A stretch of 64,000 nucleotides of DNA from Flavobacteriales bacterium (GTDB lineage Bacteria; Bacteroidota; Bacteroidia; Flavobacteriales_D; Crocinitomicaceae): positions 92,033 to 156,032 of the forward strand of contig CANFRV010000004.1 in NCBI GenBank assembly GCA_947449575.1, written 5' to 3'. Positions 25,518-34,862 of this stretch are shown one piece after another. Both the position numbers and the translations under genes were made by a program. The number at the start of each line of letters is the position of its first letter. The stretch's first letter is position 1. The notes under the pieces were generated by a model, which had not been told where the DNA came from, made no database searches, and saw nothing but the letters and a program-made list of their open reading frames with translations.

Positions 25518-26588
25518 TTATGAGTTATATTTTATACCTTTTTTCAGAATAATGTAGGCACTGTTGAACAACTTTACAATGACAGACGATCCCAAAATAT
25601 CATACTGAGAGTCTGGTTGATTTGTTATTTCATAGTTCACCCCATCAACAACGGCGCTAACACCTCCCATGATATTTCGATATGCAAAAACATTATTTTT
25701 TAATTGATAATCCGTTGGAATAAAATTGGAAACTTTTATTTTTTCATTATTTGAAAAAACGTAGACATAACTATTTTCACTCCACACTACCAAATCATCT
25801 TTCACTTCCCAAAATTTAGCAGAAAAATTACTTAATTGCTGTTTATTTCCTTTCCCATAATAATTCAAATTTCCATTTAAATCCTCATAGACAACAAACC
25901 CCCTTCCAGCTCGATATTTCCCCATAAAAAAAGATTCCACATCTATAAATTCTCCTTTATCAAAGACGGAAAAAGTTCTATTAGTTGGATCATTTAAAGT
26001 AATTATATCTGTTCCACCTTGAAATTCAATCGTTCCATTCCAAACGCCTAGATCATATATATTCCCATTCCAAAATATTTTATAAAAATTGCCATTATCC
26101 TTAAAAGCAACAATATTTTCCCCTATAAAAACAGGCATGTATAAATCATCAACCACCGTGTATAGCGGGTAAACAGATCCTTTCCAATACGCATTCACAG
26201 TATTATATCGTAAATCCTCATACACAATAATACTATCTTTCACTTCAAATGATCGACCATAATACGTCAATGTTCTCATTTTTCCAGCATCCCACATATT
26301 AATGGTTCCTGCCACTTTCCAACCTAATAAGTGATCAGAAACCTTATATTCAACTGTTAAGTTGGTCAAATCTTTCGGTGAAGTGCCATCGTACAGTCTC
26401 AAATTCCCTTTATTATCTATATAGGTAACAAACTCATCACCCGCTTTGTATTCAACAATTTTCTGAAATTCGACAATCTTAAAATTGTTCTCCTGAAAAC
26501 TTTTGAAATAATTATTAAAATCAACGAAAGGAATTACATTTTGAGAAAAACTCAAGAAAGGAAAGAATAAAACAAAGAAATATTTCAT
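25518..26588 (-). CDS. Secreted propeller-like hypothetical protein
   Basis: This 356-residue protein begins with a signal peptide (FFVLFFPFLSFSQ). The rest is rich in aromatic beta-strand units of about 40 residues. Each contains a short Asn/Gly turn and D-x-x-G (DNKGNLRLYDGT, DNGNFYKIFWNGN, DLNGNLNYYGKG), compatible with a six- or seven-bladed beta-propeller. No catalytic motif is recognised. It stands alone, diverging from the M16 pair, and has a -7-like box only five bases from its ATG. Confidence 0.6.
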   Translation of the reverse strand: MKYFFVLFFPFLSFSQNVIPFVDFNNYFKSFQENNFKIVEFQKIVEYKAGDEFVTYIDNKGNLRLYDGTSPKDLTNLTVEYKVSDHLLGWKVAGTINMWDAGKMRTLTYYGRSFEVKDSIIVYEDLRYNTVNAYWKGSVYPLYTVVDDLYMPVFIGENIVAFKDNGNFYKIFWNGNIYDLGVWNGTIEFQGGTDIITLNDPTNRTFSVFDKGEFIDVESFFMGKYRAGRGFVVYEDLNGNLNYYGKGNKQQLSNFSAKFWEVKDDLVVWSENSYVYVFSNNEKIKVSNFIPTDYQLKNNVFAYRNIMGGVSAVVDGVNYEITNQPDSQYDILGSSVIVKLFNSAYIILKKGIKYNS

Positions 26589-26592
26589 AATT

Positions 26593-26600
26593 CAAAAGTA
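26593..26600 (-). promoter_or_regulatory. -7-like box next to the start of the propeller-like gene
   Basis: On the minus strand this reads TACTTTTG, a full match to TAnnTTTG, ending five bases before the ATG. If used, the transcript would be leaderless or nearly so. No -33 TTG is seen, so this may be chance. Confidence 0.3.
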
Positions 26601-26819
26601 AGCAATAATTAAACCGAAAAAAATAGGCATTTGTATTTTCATGACTTTTTTGTATGACATTTAAATTCACCCGAGAATTTGCGAATCATTTAATCACTTT
26701 TTTATTCCACTCGACCTTTGTGAATGAGCATTAGAAAGTTATTTAAAACCTTTCATAACTTTTATTCCGTTTTTTGAATATTCTTAACTAGTTTTACAAT
26801 TCAAAAAAATCAAAACTTA

Positions 26820-28289
26820 ATGAATAAACTTTTTATCACAGCATTTTTGAGTGCGACTGCTCTTTCTTCCTTTTCTCAAAAGAAAATAGAATATGTAGAG
26901 TACAATTTACCAAACGGAATTCATGTTATTTTGCATGAAGAACACGCTACACCTATCGTAGCAGTATCGATCTTATATCACGTTGGGTCTAAAAATGAAA
27001 AAGCAGATCGAACTGGATTCGCACACTTTTTTGAACATTTGTTATTTGAAGGGTCAGAAAACATCAAACGAGGCGAATATAGTGCTTTGGTTGAAAAAAA
27101 TGGAGGTGCATTGAATGCAAACACTTCCAACGATCGTACTTATTATTATGAAGTTTTGCCTTCTAATCAGTTAGAATTAGGTTTATGGCTAGAAAGTGAG
27201 AGATTACTTCACGCTAAAGTTGAAACCACTGGAATTGAAACACAACGTTCAGTTGTAAAAGAAGAAAAAAGACAGCGAGTAGATAATCAACCATATGCAA
27301 CTTTTATAGGTGAAATATTTAAAAGAATGTTTACTGTGCATCCTTATAATTGGCAGCCAATTGGAAGTATGGAACATCTTGATGCTGCGGTTGAAAAAGA
27401 TTACATTGATTTTTACAGAACTTTCTATGTACCAGCCAATTCAACATTGTCAATTGCTGGAGATATCAATATTGAGCAAACAAAAAAATGGATTTCTAAA
27501 TATTTCTCTACAATTCCTAAAGGTCAAGCAATTAATCTTTTTCGTGATTTTGAAACGTTATCAAATGAGGCATTTCTAGCTAAATATGCTGTTGAAAAAT
27601 CTAAATTTGATTCAAAGGATTTTATGAATTCAAAAGATCCAATCGCAAAAAAACTAATCGCAGCTGAGTCAGCAAAACCAACGATTATTCCTCGACCTGA
27701 AAAACCTACAGAAAAAACGGTTGGAGTGACAAAAGATATTATTTACGATAATATCCAACTTCCTGCTTTATTTATGGCATATCGACTTCCTGCTGAAACG
27801 AGTAAGGATTTCCCTGCATTAGAAATGTTGAACGAAATATTATCTGGAGGATCTAGCTCACGAATGAATAAAGTAATCGTTGAGAAAAAACAAATGGCGA
27901 TGCAAGTATTTACTTTTGCATATGGTTTAGAAGATGCTGGTCTGGGAATATTTGGTGCAATTGGTTCTAATGATGTCAATCTTGATACATTACAAATAGA
28001 GTTAGATACCCAAATTGATTTAATTAAAAAAGAATTAATATCTCAAGAAGAATTTGAGAAAATTAGAAACCAATTTGAAAATCAGTTAGTTACATCTAAT
28101 TCTTCCATTGAAGGCATTTGTGAAAATTTGGCTAATAATTATGTGTATTTTGGAAATGCCAATCGTGTAAATAATTTACTGGAAAGTTATATGAAAGTAA
28201 CACGTGAAGATATCCAAAGAGTTGCTGTGCAATATCTAACTCAAGATGCACGCATCATTTTGCATTATTTACCAAAAAAAACTAATTAA
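26820..28289 (+). CDS. M16-family zinc peptidase, secreted, catalytic partner
   Basis: This 489-residue peptidase has a signal peptide (TAFLSATALSSFS) and the inverted zinc motif HFFEH (residues 69-73) in FAHFFEHLLFEGS. The later zinc-ligand Glu region is VVKEEKRQRVDNQPYA. The C-terminal M16 domain has LEMLNEILSGGSSSRM. Bacteroidota often encode a pair of secreted M16 proteins: one with the zinc motif, one without. The partner here follows after 82 bases. A periplasmic peptide-degrading dimer is inferred. Substrate is unknown. Confidence 0.9.
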   Translation: MNKLFITAFLSATALSSFSQKKIEYVEYNLPNGIHVILHEEHATPIVAVSILYHVGSKNEKADRTGFAHFFEHLLFEGSENIKRGEYSALVEKNGGALNANTSNDRTYYYEVLPSNQLELGLWLESERLLHAKVETTGIETQRSVVKEEKRQRVDNQPYATFIGEIFKRMFTVHPYNWQPIGSMEHLDAAVEKDYIDFYRTFYVPANSTLSIAGDINIEQTKKWISKYFSTIPKGQAINLFRDFETLSNEAFLAKYAVEKSKFDSKDFMNSKDPIAKKLIAAESAKPTIIPRPEKPTEKTVGVTKDIIYDNIQLPALFMAYRLPAETSKDFPALEMLNEILSGGSSSRMNKVIVEKKQMAMQVFTFAYGLEDAGLGIFGAIGSNDVNLDTLQIELDTQIDLIKKELISQEEFEKIRNQFENQLVTSNSSIEGICENLANNYVYFGNANRVNNLLESYMKVTREDIQRVAVQYLTQDARIILHYLPKKTN

Positions 28290-28371
28290 TAATAAAAAAT
28301 AAAATGTTTATTAATTTTTCTTTTTTTCAAAACTGAATTTTCATAAAACATTTAAAATAAAATATATAGCA

Positions 28372-30456
28372 ATGACTAAACACATTTTATACATCGGCTT
28401 ATTACTTCCTTCGATATTATTTGGGCAATTGGACCGTTCAATTGTGCCAATAGCAGGAAAAGCACCGGTTATCAATATTAAAGATTCTGAAGTTTTTACT
28501 ACTGAGAATGGAATCACAGTAATTTTATCTGAAAATCACAACCTGCCTAAAGTATCCTTTAGATTGGTAACCGATTCTTCTCCTATGGTGGAAGGACAAA
28601 AAGCAGGATTATCTAGTATAGCTGGAGAGTTAATTATGTCAGGAACGACTAATCGCTCAAAAGATCAGCTAGACAATGAAAAAGATTACATTGGAGCAAC
28701 TTTAAACGCTGATAACCAAATAATTTCGTTATCATGTCTAACAAAGCATTTAGACAAAGGATTGGCTTTGATGTCAGATGTGATGATGAATGCAAACTTT
28801 CCTTTGAGTGAATTTGACCGGGTAAAGAATCAAAATATCGATAATTTATTGGCTGCAAAATCGGACCCTGGATCAATGGCTTCAAACGCTGAATCAAAAG
28901 CAAACTTTTCAAAAGGTCACCCATATGGAGAAGTAATGACAGAAACAACATTGAATAATATTACGTTGGACGATGTGAAAAATTATTACTCAAAAACGTT
29001 TACTCCAGATGGTAGTTATTTAGTAATTGTGGGCGATATTTCCATTGAACAAGCCAAATTAATGGTTGGAAAATATTTCTCTAATTGGAAAGGTGGTAAG
29101 GTATATAAGCAAGAATTAGTCGATGCTAATTTCCACAAGGGAAACCGAGTTATTTTTGTAAAAAAGCAAGGAGCAGTTCAATCTGTTGTTCACGTTTCTT
29201 TTCCAATTAAAATGAAACCAGGAGAAGCGAATCAACTTCCTTTAAATGTGTTGAATGGCATACTTGGAGGCGGTGGTTTTGGAACGAGATTCATGGCTAA
29301 TTTAAGAGAAGACAAAGCTTTTACATATGGCTGCTATTCATCTGTCAATATTGATGAAGATGGAAGTTGGTTTTCAGCTGCTGGAAATTTTAGAAATGAT
29401 GTTACAGATAGTGCAATAACTGAAATTTTGTTTGAACTTGATAATATTGCAAATGGATACGTTAAAGATGATGAATTAAATTTGACTAAAATGGCGATGG
29501 CAGGAAGTTTTGCACGATCACTAGAAAACCCTCAAACCGTTGCACGTTTCGCATTAAACATCATTAAAAATAAATTAAACAAAGATTACTATCAGACATA
29601 CTTAAAACGTTTAGAATCAATAACAAAAGAAGATGTTTTAACAATGGCTCAAACATATTTCACGGCTAAAAATTGCAATATCATTGTGGTGGGAAATGAA
29701 GAAGTTTTAGCGAAAATAAAAAAGTTTGATTCAGACGGAATAATTGAACTTTTAGATGCTTATGGAGAAGAAGTGAAAGAAATGAAACCTGCAACAATTG
29801 CGAAAGAGGTGTTAATTGAAAAATATATTCTTGCAGTTACTCAATCAGCAACTTCTAAGTCCGCACTTAAAAAAATAGCTAAAATAAAGTCAACTGAGGA
29901 AATAGCAGAATTGACGATGGCTCAAATTCCATTTCCATTAAAATCAACAAAAGTATGGGCGTCTCCATCAACTGAAGCTGAAAAATTGGAAGGCCAAGGA
30001 ATGGTTTTTCAACGTAGCTACTTTGATGGAAAAACAGGTGCAACTAATTCTATGCAATTTGGGAAAAAAGAATTTACAAATGAAGAAATTGTTGCAAAAA
30101 ACAGTTCTTTTGGAATTATTCCGGAAGTGAATTATTCTAAATCTACGATGAAGTATGAATTGCTTGGCATTGAAAACCTGAATGGTAAAGATTATTATGT
30201 TTTAAAAACAAACGATGGACTAAAAGAAGGTTTCAGCTATTTTGATGTGGTAACCTTCTTGAAAGTGAAAAGCGTTGAAATTAAAAAAGAAGGAGATCAA
30301 ATAGTTGAGTCAACGACCACTTTTGCTGATTTTAAAGATGTAAATGGAATATTATTTCCTCAGACGTTTACGTTAGCTGCTGGAGAAAACGTATTTACCG
30401 GAAAAGTTATATCAACAATCATCAATGGAAAACCAGATTTTAAACCGTATATGTAA
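28372..30456 (+). CDS. M16-family peptidase-like protein lacking the zinc motif, secreted
   Basis: This 694-residue protein has a signal peptide and an M16 fold, but its first domain lacks HxxEH. The equivalent region reads GLSSIAGELIMSGTTN. The second domain has NVLNGILGGGGFGTRF and LREDKAFTYGCYSS. The last about 200 residues (from about 490) are an extra domain with beta-strand pattern, not part of the usual M16 core. Following the active M16 gene at 26820 directly, it is likely the non-catalytic subunit of a heterodimer, as in other paired M16 systems. A strong terminator follows. Confidence 0.85.
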   Translation: MTKHILYIGLLLPSILFGQLDRSIVPIAGKAPVINIKDSEVFTTENGITVILSENHNLPKVSFRLVTDSSPMVEGQKAGLSSIAGELIMSGTTNRSKDQLDNEKDYIGATLNADNQIISLSCLTKHLDKGLALMSDVMMNANFPLSEFDRVKNQNIDNLLAAKSDPGSMASNAESKANFSKGHPYGEVMTETTLNNITLDDVKNYYSKTFTPDGSYLVIVGDISIEQAKLMVGKYFSNWKGGKVYKQELVDANFHKGNRVIFVKKQGAVQSVVHVSFPIKMKPGEANQLPLNVLNGILGGGGFGTRFMANLREDKAFTYGCYSSVNIDEDGSWFSAAGNFRNDVTDSAITEILFELDNIANGYVKDDELNLTKMAMAGSFARSLENPQTVARFALNIIKNKLNKDYYQTYLKRLESITKEDVLTMAQTYFTAKNCNIIVVGNEEVLAKIKKFDSDGIIELLDAYGEEVKEMKPATIAKEVLIEKYILAVTQSATSKSALKKIAKIKSTEEIAELTMAQIPFPLKSTKVWASPSTEAEKLEGQGMVFQRSYFDGKTGATNSMQFGKKEFTNEEIVAKNSSFGIIPEVNYSKSTMKYELLGIENLNGKDYYVLKTNDGLKEGFSYFDVVTFLKVKSVEIKKEGDQIVESTTTFADFKDVNGILFPQTFTLAAGENVFTGKVISTIINGKPDFKPYM

Positions 30457-30479
30457 TCCATTAATATCTTACTTTTGTA

Positions 30480-30510
30480 GCGTCCTTATTAGCTAAGGAC
30501 GCTTTTTTTT
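30480..30510 (+). terminator. Rho-independent terminator after the M16 pair
   Basis: A 9-base-pair perfect stem (GCGTCCTTA / TAAGGACGC) with a five-base loop is followed by eight T residues. The stem is unusually G+C-rich for this genome. Confidence 0.9.
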
Positions 30511-30522
30511 ATAAAAAAATTG

Positions 30523-30530
30523 TATATTTG
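30523..30530 (+). promoter_or_regulatory. -7-like box just before the OmpA-like gene
   Basis: TATATTTG matches TAnnTTTG and ends 3 bases before the ATG at 30534, so any transcript would have almost no leader. No well-spaced TTG -33 is found. It lies in the short spacer between the terminator and the gene. Confidence 0.3.
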
Positions 30531-30533
30531 ATA

Positions 30534-32375
30534 ATGCGCTATTTCGTTTGCCTCATTGTATTCCTTTGTTTCTCTGGTTGTTTGTACTCTCAGACCCTAG
30601 AAGACTTGGAAACAAAATCTTTTTATTATGATGTAAACAATTATAGTCTTACTCCTGAATCAATGCTACTTTTAGCTGAATTTGTGGAAGAAGTAAAACT
30701 CAATCCGATTGAAATCGTGGAAATTATTGGATATGTTGAAAAACATGGTTCTGAGACTTATAATAAAATAAAATCAAAAAGACGAATGAGCTCTATAAAA
30801 GGAGTAATCGATTCTGCTATCGTTATACACCAATATAAACCTGAAAATATTGATTATCCTCCCTCCTTCTTATACAGTTATAGCGATGGTTATAATTGGA
30901 GGCGAGTTGATATTACATTCCGAAAAATGCCTGAAAGATTAATTTTACCTATAACAACCAATCAAAAGATAAATACGACAGATCAAATTCAAGATATAAA
31001 TAATAACACGTCTCCTAATGCAATTGACAATGAGTCAAAGATTGATCCAACAATCACCAACGTTACAGGTGAAAAAATAGAAGATCTAGTCAAAAATACT
31101 GACAAGTCTATTATAACAACTCCTGAAAAGATAGATGAGAAAATCTCAAATCCTGAAAAAAATAAAATCATTGAAGCTGTTAAACTGGCCGAAGAAATTG
31201 AAATTCAAAAATTAAATAACAATATAATTATATTAGATTCTACTCAAAAAGATTTAAACTTAAATCTTAAACCGGATGAAACAGGGAAAATTTCAACCAT
31301 AGGTAAATCTCAAGAGGATATTGATAAAATGGTAATTCGTGAAAAATCAAGGGAATCAAACGGTAATAGAAAAACAGCACATCCTGAAGTCGGCGTGAGA
31401 CTTTCAAAAATAGATGTTTCCAATATGGATAATTCTGTAGTCCTAATCAACTTAAATATTCAGTTTATAGGAGATGCTCCGATAATTAACAGTTCTTCTA
31501 TAAGTGAAATGGATGATCTTGTTAGGTTTCTCCAGAAAAATAATTCTATTGATGCGTTTATTCGAGGACATGTATGTTGTGGTGATGAAATGCCATTGAG
31601 TAAAAAACGGGCAAAAACAGTCTATCTTGAATTAATTAGACGAGGGATTAATCCTGACAGATTAAGATTTCAAGGTTTTAGCAATACGATTCCTGCTGTA
31701 TCTCCTGAAAAGACAGATTTGGACAGAAGTAAAAATCGACGCGTTGATGTCATGTTCTCTAAAACAAGTAGAAGTAATGATCCAATTATTCCTATAACAC
31801 AAATTAATGACACTAATTCGAATGATGTGAATGCTATTTTCAGCACGGATGTAAATATCCCTCTTGAAATGGATAAAAATGGCAGTATCGAATACAAGAC
31901 ATCAGGAAAAACGCAAGATCAAATTGACCAAATGTTGGTGAGAGAAAAATCTTCATTAAAACCAAAAAAGGATCTGCAAGACATGCAAGCAAAATTAGCT
32001 AATATCAATATTGAGAATCTTACAAGTTCTGTTTCTCTTGTTATTCTTGCTCTGCAGTTTAATGATGTTGATCCAATTCTAGATGAAACTTCGTTGAAAG
32101 AAATGGATGATTTATTTAATTTCTTGAACCAAAACAATCAAATTCATGCTTTTATCAGAGGTCATGTTTGCTGCGGAGACAATTTAAAACTAAGTAAAAA
32201 AAGGGCCAAGTATGTATATCAAGAATTAATCAAAAGAGGTGTAAATCCCGACAGATTGCGCTACCAAGGATTTAGTAACACTTTATTACTTGTTAACCCT
32301 GAAAGAACTGAAGCAGACAGAACAAAGAACAAAAGAGTTGATATAATTTTTTCTATCACTACAAAAGTGAATTAA
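30534..32375 (+). CDS. Secreted protein with three OmpA-C-like modules
   Basis: This protein has about 613 residues. The signal segment is RYFVCLIVFLCFSGCLYSQ, with a lipobox-like Cys possible. After it comes a degenerate OmpA-like module (about 25-130) and a Ser/Thr/Asn-rich linker. Two close modules follow (about 280-425 and 470-613), both with FIRGHVCCGD, LSKKRAK-VY-ELI-RG-NPDRLR-QGFSNT and a terminal RxKNxRVD. OmpA-C domains normally bind peptidoglycan via an Asp in GHTD; here this is Val in both modules. The two Cys are conserved in both. The start is ATG 30534; the TTG two codons earlier is less likely. Confidence 0.75.
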   Translation: MRYFVCLIVFLCFSGCLYSQTLEDLETKSFYYDVNNYSLTPESMLLLAEFVEEVKLNPIEIVEIIGYVEKHGSETYNKIKSKRRMSSIKGVIDSAIVIHQYKPENIDYPPSFLYSYSDGYNWRRVDITFRKMPERLILPITTNQKINTTDQIQDINNNTSPNAIDNESKIDPTITNVTGEKIEDLVKNTDKSIITTPEKIDEKISNPEKNKIIEAVKLAEEIEIQKLNNNIIILDSTQKDLNLNLKPDETGKISTIGKSQEDIDKMVIREKSRESNGNRKTAHPEVGVRLSKIDVSNMDNSVVLINLNIQFIGDAPIINSSSISEMDDLVRFLQKNNSIDAFIRGHVCCGDEMPLSKKRAKTVYLELIRRGINPDRLRFQGFSNTIPAVSPEKTDLDRSKNRRVDVMFSKTSRSNDPIIPITQINDTNSNDVNAIFSTDVNIPLEMDKNGSIEYKTSGKTQDQIDQMLVREKSSLKPKKDLQDMQAKLANINIENLTSSVSLVILALQFNDVDPILDETSLKEMDDLFNFLNQNNQIHAFIRGHVCCGDNLKLSKKRAKYVYQELIKRGVNPDRLRYQGFSNTLLLVNPERTEADRTKNKRVDIIFSITTKVN

Positions 32376-32567
32376 CTCAATCTCTGAATAGATTGAAACT
32401 TTATTACAATTAAAAATTCAATCGATTTTCTTTAATCTACCTTCAATAAATACAATTTGGATTATATATGACCTATTATGAGGTCAAAAAATAGTATTCT
32501 TACCATTTTGGAAATAATTTGACTATTTAAATAATTCTAAGAGAGTTAAAAAGTAAAACTTTTGACG

Positions 32568-32575
32568 TAAATTTG
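32568..32575 (+). promoter_or_regulatory. Candidate -7 box for the aminotransferase gene
   Basis: TAAATTTG matches TAnnTTTG 20 bases before the ATG. No -33 TTG at proper spacing is visible. Confidence 0.4.
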
Positions 32576-32594
32576 GTGAAAAATTAATAATAAC

Positions 32595-33800
32595 ATGCCA
32601 AAGATTTCACAAAAAGCGGTAGACATGCCAGCTTCTCCAATTCGTAAATTGGTTCCTTATTCGGAAATTGCAAAAAAACAAGGAAAAATTGTTTATCACT
32701 TGAATATTGGTCAACCGGACATTGAAACACCTGAAGTAGCTTTAAATGCTATTAAAAACATGGATCGTAAGGTGATTGAATATAGTCACTCAGCTGGTTT
32801 CGAATCGTACCGAAATAATTTATCAGCCTATTACAAAAGAACTGGAATAAATGTAAATCCTGAAGATATCCTTATTACAACTGGAGGTTCTGAAGCGTTA
32901 ATTTTTGGTTTCATGACTACCTGCAACGTTGGTGATGAAGTAATTATCCCGGAGCCATTCTATGCAAACTACAATGGCTTCGCTGTCACAGCTGGTATAA
33001 ATGTAGTACCAGTTACTTCAACCATAGAAACAGGATTTGCTTTACCAGCGGTAGAAGAAATTGAGAAAAAAATCACTTCAAAAACGAGGGCTATCGTCAT
33101 TTGTAATCCAGGTAATCCAACAGGATATTTATATTCAAAAAGTGAGTTGGAGCAGTTGCGCGACTTAGTTAAAAAACATGATTTATTTTTATTTGCTGAT
33201 GAAGTATATAGAGAATTTTGTTACGATGGAGCAATACCATTTTCAGTAATGAATTTAGAAGGTATAGATGAAAATGTAATTATGATTGACTCTGTTTCCA
33301 AGCGTTACTCCATGTGTGGAGCAAGAATCGGTGCTCTAATTACAAAAAATAAAGAAGTGATGGCGGCAGCTTTGAAATTTGGACAAGCTAGATTATCACC
33401 TCCAACCATCGATCAAATTGCATCTGAAGCAGCATTGAATACACCTCAATCCTACTTCGATAACGTTGTTGCTGAGTACGTAGAAAGAAGAAACATTATG
33501 GTTAAAGGATTAAATTCCATTCCAGGTGTGTTTTGTCCAAACCCAAGCGGTGCTTTTTATTGTGTAGCAAAATTCCCAGTTGATGACGCTGAGAAATTTT
33601 GCCAGTGGTTATTAGAAGATTTTCAATTTGAAGGTCAAACAGTTATGATGGCGCCAGCAAATGGATTCTATTCCACAAAAGGTGCCGGAAAGCAAGAAGC
33701 TAGAATTGCTTATGTTTTAAACCAAGATTCTTTGAGAAAAGCAGTTATTTGCTTGGAAGAAGCATTAAAAGTATATCCTGGAAGAATTAGTGAGCAGTAG
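32595..33800 (+). CDS. PLP-dependent aminotransferase, aspartate aminotransferase fold type I
   Basis: This 401-residue enzyme has class I/II aminotransferase marks. These are an N-terminal YHLNIGQPDIETP, the PLP contact CNPGNPTGYLYSKSEL, FADEVYREFCYDG, and the Lys of SVSKRYSMCGARIG that forms the Schiff base. The C-terminal ARIAYVLNQDSLRKA is also family-like. Its substrate (aspartate, alanine or an aromatic or branched amino acid) cannot be decided. It is monocistronic with its own terminator; the start is ATG. Confidence 0.9.
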   Translation: MPKISQKAVDMPASPIRKLVPYSEIAKKQGKIVYHLNIGQPDIETPEVALNAIKNMDRKVIEYSHSAGFESYRNNLSAYYKRTGINVNPEDILITTGGSEALIFGFMTTCNVGDEVIIPEPFYANYNGFAVTAGINVVPVTSTIETGFALPAVEEIEKKITSKTRAIVICNPGNPTGYLYSKSELEQLRDLVKKHDLFLFADEVYREFCYDGAIPFSVMNLEGIDENVIMIDSVSKRYSMCGARIGALITKNKEVMAAALKFGQARLSPPTIDQIASEAALNTPQSYFDNVVAEYVERRNIMVKGLNSIPGVFCPNPSGAFYCVAKFPVDDAEKFCQWLLEDFQFEGQTVMMAPANGFYSTKGAGKQEARIAYVLNQDSLRKAVICLEEALKVYPGRISEQ

Positions 33801-33840
33801 AAATTAGAGAAAAGTAATTAATCAAATAGTATTGAAAAGT

Positions 33841-33868
33841 GGTTGTTCCAAAAGAGCAACCTTTTTTT
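33841..33868 (+). terminator. Rho-independent terminator after the aminotransferase
   Basis: GGTTGTTC and GAGCAACC form an 8-base-pair stem with one G-U pair, a 5-base loop, and a run of seven T residues. Confidence 0.8.
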
Positions 33869-34038
33869 GTGAGAAAATGTGAGTAGTTGTTAGAGACAAT
33901 TAACTAACATATTAAAAATCAATAAATAATATAAGAACTATCTATTTAATAGAATGATAAAATGTAAAATTCTAGGGTAGCAATTTACAAGTTTCAAAAT
34001 AAAAAGCGTAAATTCACCTACTATTATAGAACAGATAA

Positions 34039-34830
34039 ATGGAAGTTATTGGATTTACGGCAGCCATACTTGTTGGAGTCATTCTTGGAATTCTTGGCAG
34101 TGGTGGATCCATTTTAAGTGTTCCAATTCTCGTTTATTTATTTAAGATGGACACAAGTATTGCCACCGCTTCATCCCTCTTCGTTGTTGGGATAAGTAGC
34201 CTCATAGGAACAATTCCAAAATATAAGCAAGATTTAATCGACTTCAAAACTGCCTTCTTATTTGGACTTCCTGCTGTTATTACTGTTTTTTTTACACGCA
34301 TGTTTATTATACCCAATATACCCTCTGAAATATTTGCAATTTCTGGTTTTATGATTACCAAATCACTATTAATAATGCTTGTATTTGGAATAATGATGAT
34401 TTTTGCGTCATTTTCAATGATCAGAAAAAACTATGAAGAAGCAGAAGAACAGTATTTTCCTAATTATTTATTAATTTTTTCAAAAGGATCATTTGTTGGA
34501 TTTTTAACTGGATTTGTTGGCTCAGGCGGTGGTTTTATGATTATTCCAGCATTGATGTTCTTGTGCAAACTAACTCCTAAAAAAGCAATTGGAACATCAC
34601 TTTTAATTATTGCTGCTAATTCGCTCATTGGATTCATGGTTGATTTTTCCATACATTATACTGACTTTAATTGGAAAATACTAATAACCTTTACAGCTCT
34701 AACAATAATTGGGATTTTTATAGGAAGTTACTTTACAAAATTTATAGATGGAAAAAAGTTAAAAATAGGATTCGGATGGTTTATTCTATCGATGGGCATA
34801 TATATTATTGCACATGAGCTCTTATTTTAA
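34039..34830 (+). CDS. TauE/SafE-family sulfite/anion exporter
   Basis: This 263-residue membrane protein has the TauE/SafE pattern, with two similar halves marked LGILGSGGSILSVPIL and FLTGFVGSGGGFMIIPALMF. About eight hydrophobic helices are present. The family exports sulfite, taurine-derived sulfonates or related anions. The next gene, 32 bases downstream, encodes a CstB-like persulfide dioxygenase that makes sulfite or thiosulfate, so export of those products is the most economical reading. Confidence 0.85.
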   Translation: MEVIGFTAAILVGVILGILGSGGSILSVPILVYLFKMDTSIATASSLFVVGISSLIGTIPKYKQDLIDFKTAFLFGLPAVITVFFTRMFIIPNIPSEIFAISGFMITKSLLIMLVFGIMMIFASFSMIRKNYEEAEEQYFPNYLLIFSKGSFVGFLTGFVGSGGGFMIIPALMFLCKLTPKKAIGTSLLIIAANSLIGFMVDFSIHYTDFNWKILITFTALTIIGIFIGSYFTKFIDGKKLKIGFGWFILSMGIYIIAHELLF

Positions 34831-34862
34831 AAAATAGAAATACAAATTAAAGATAATTGGAA

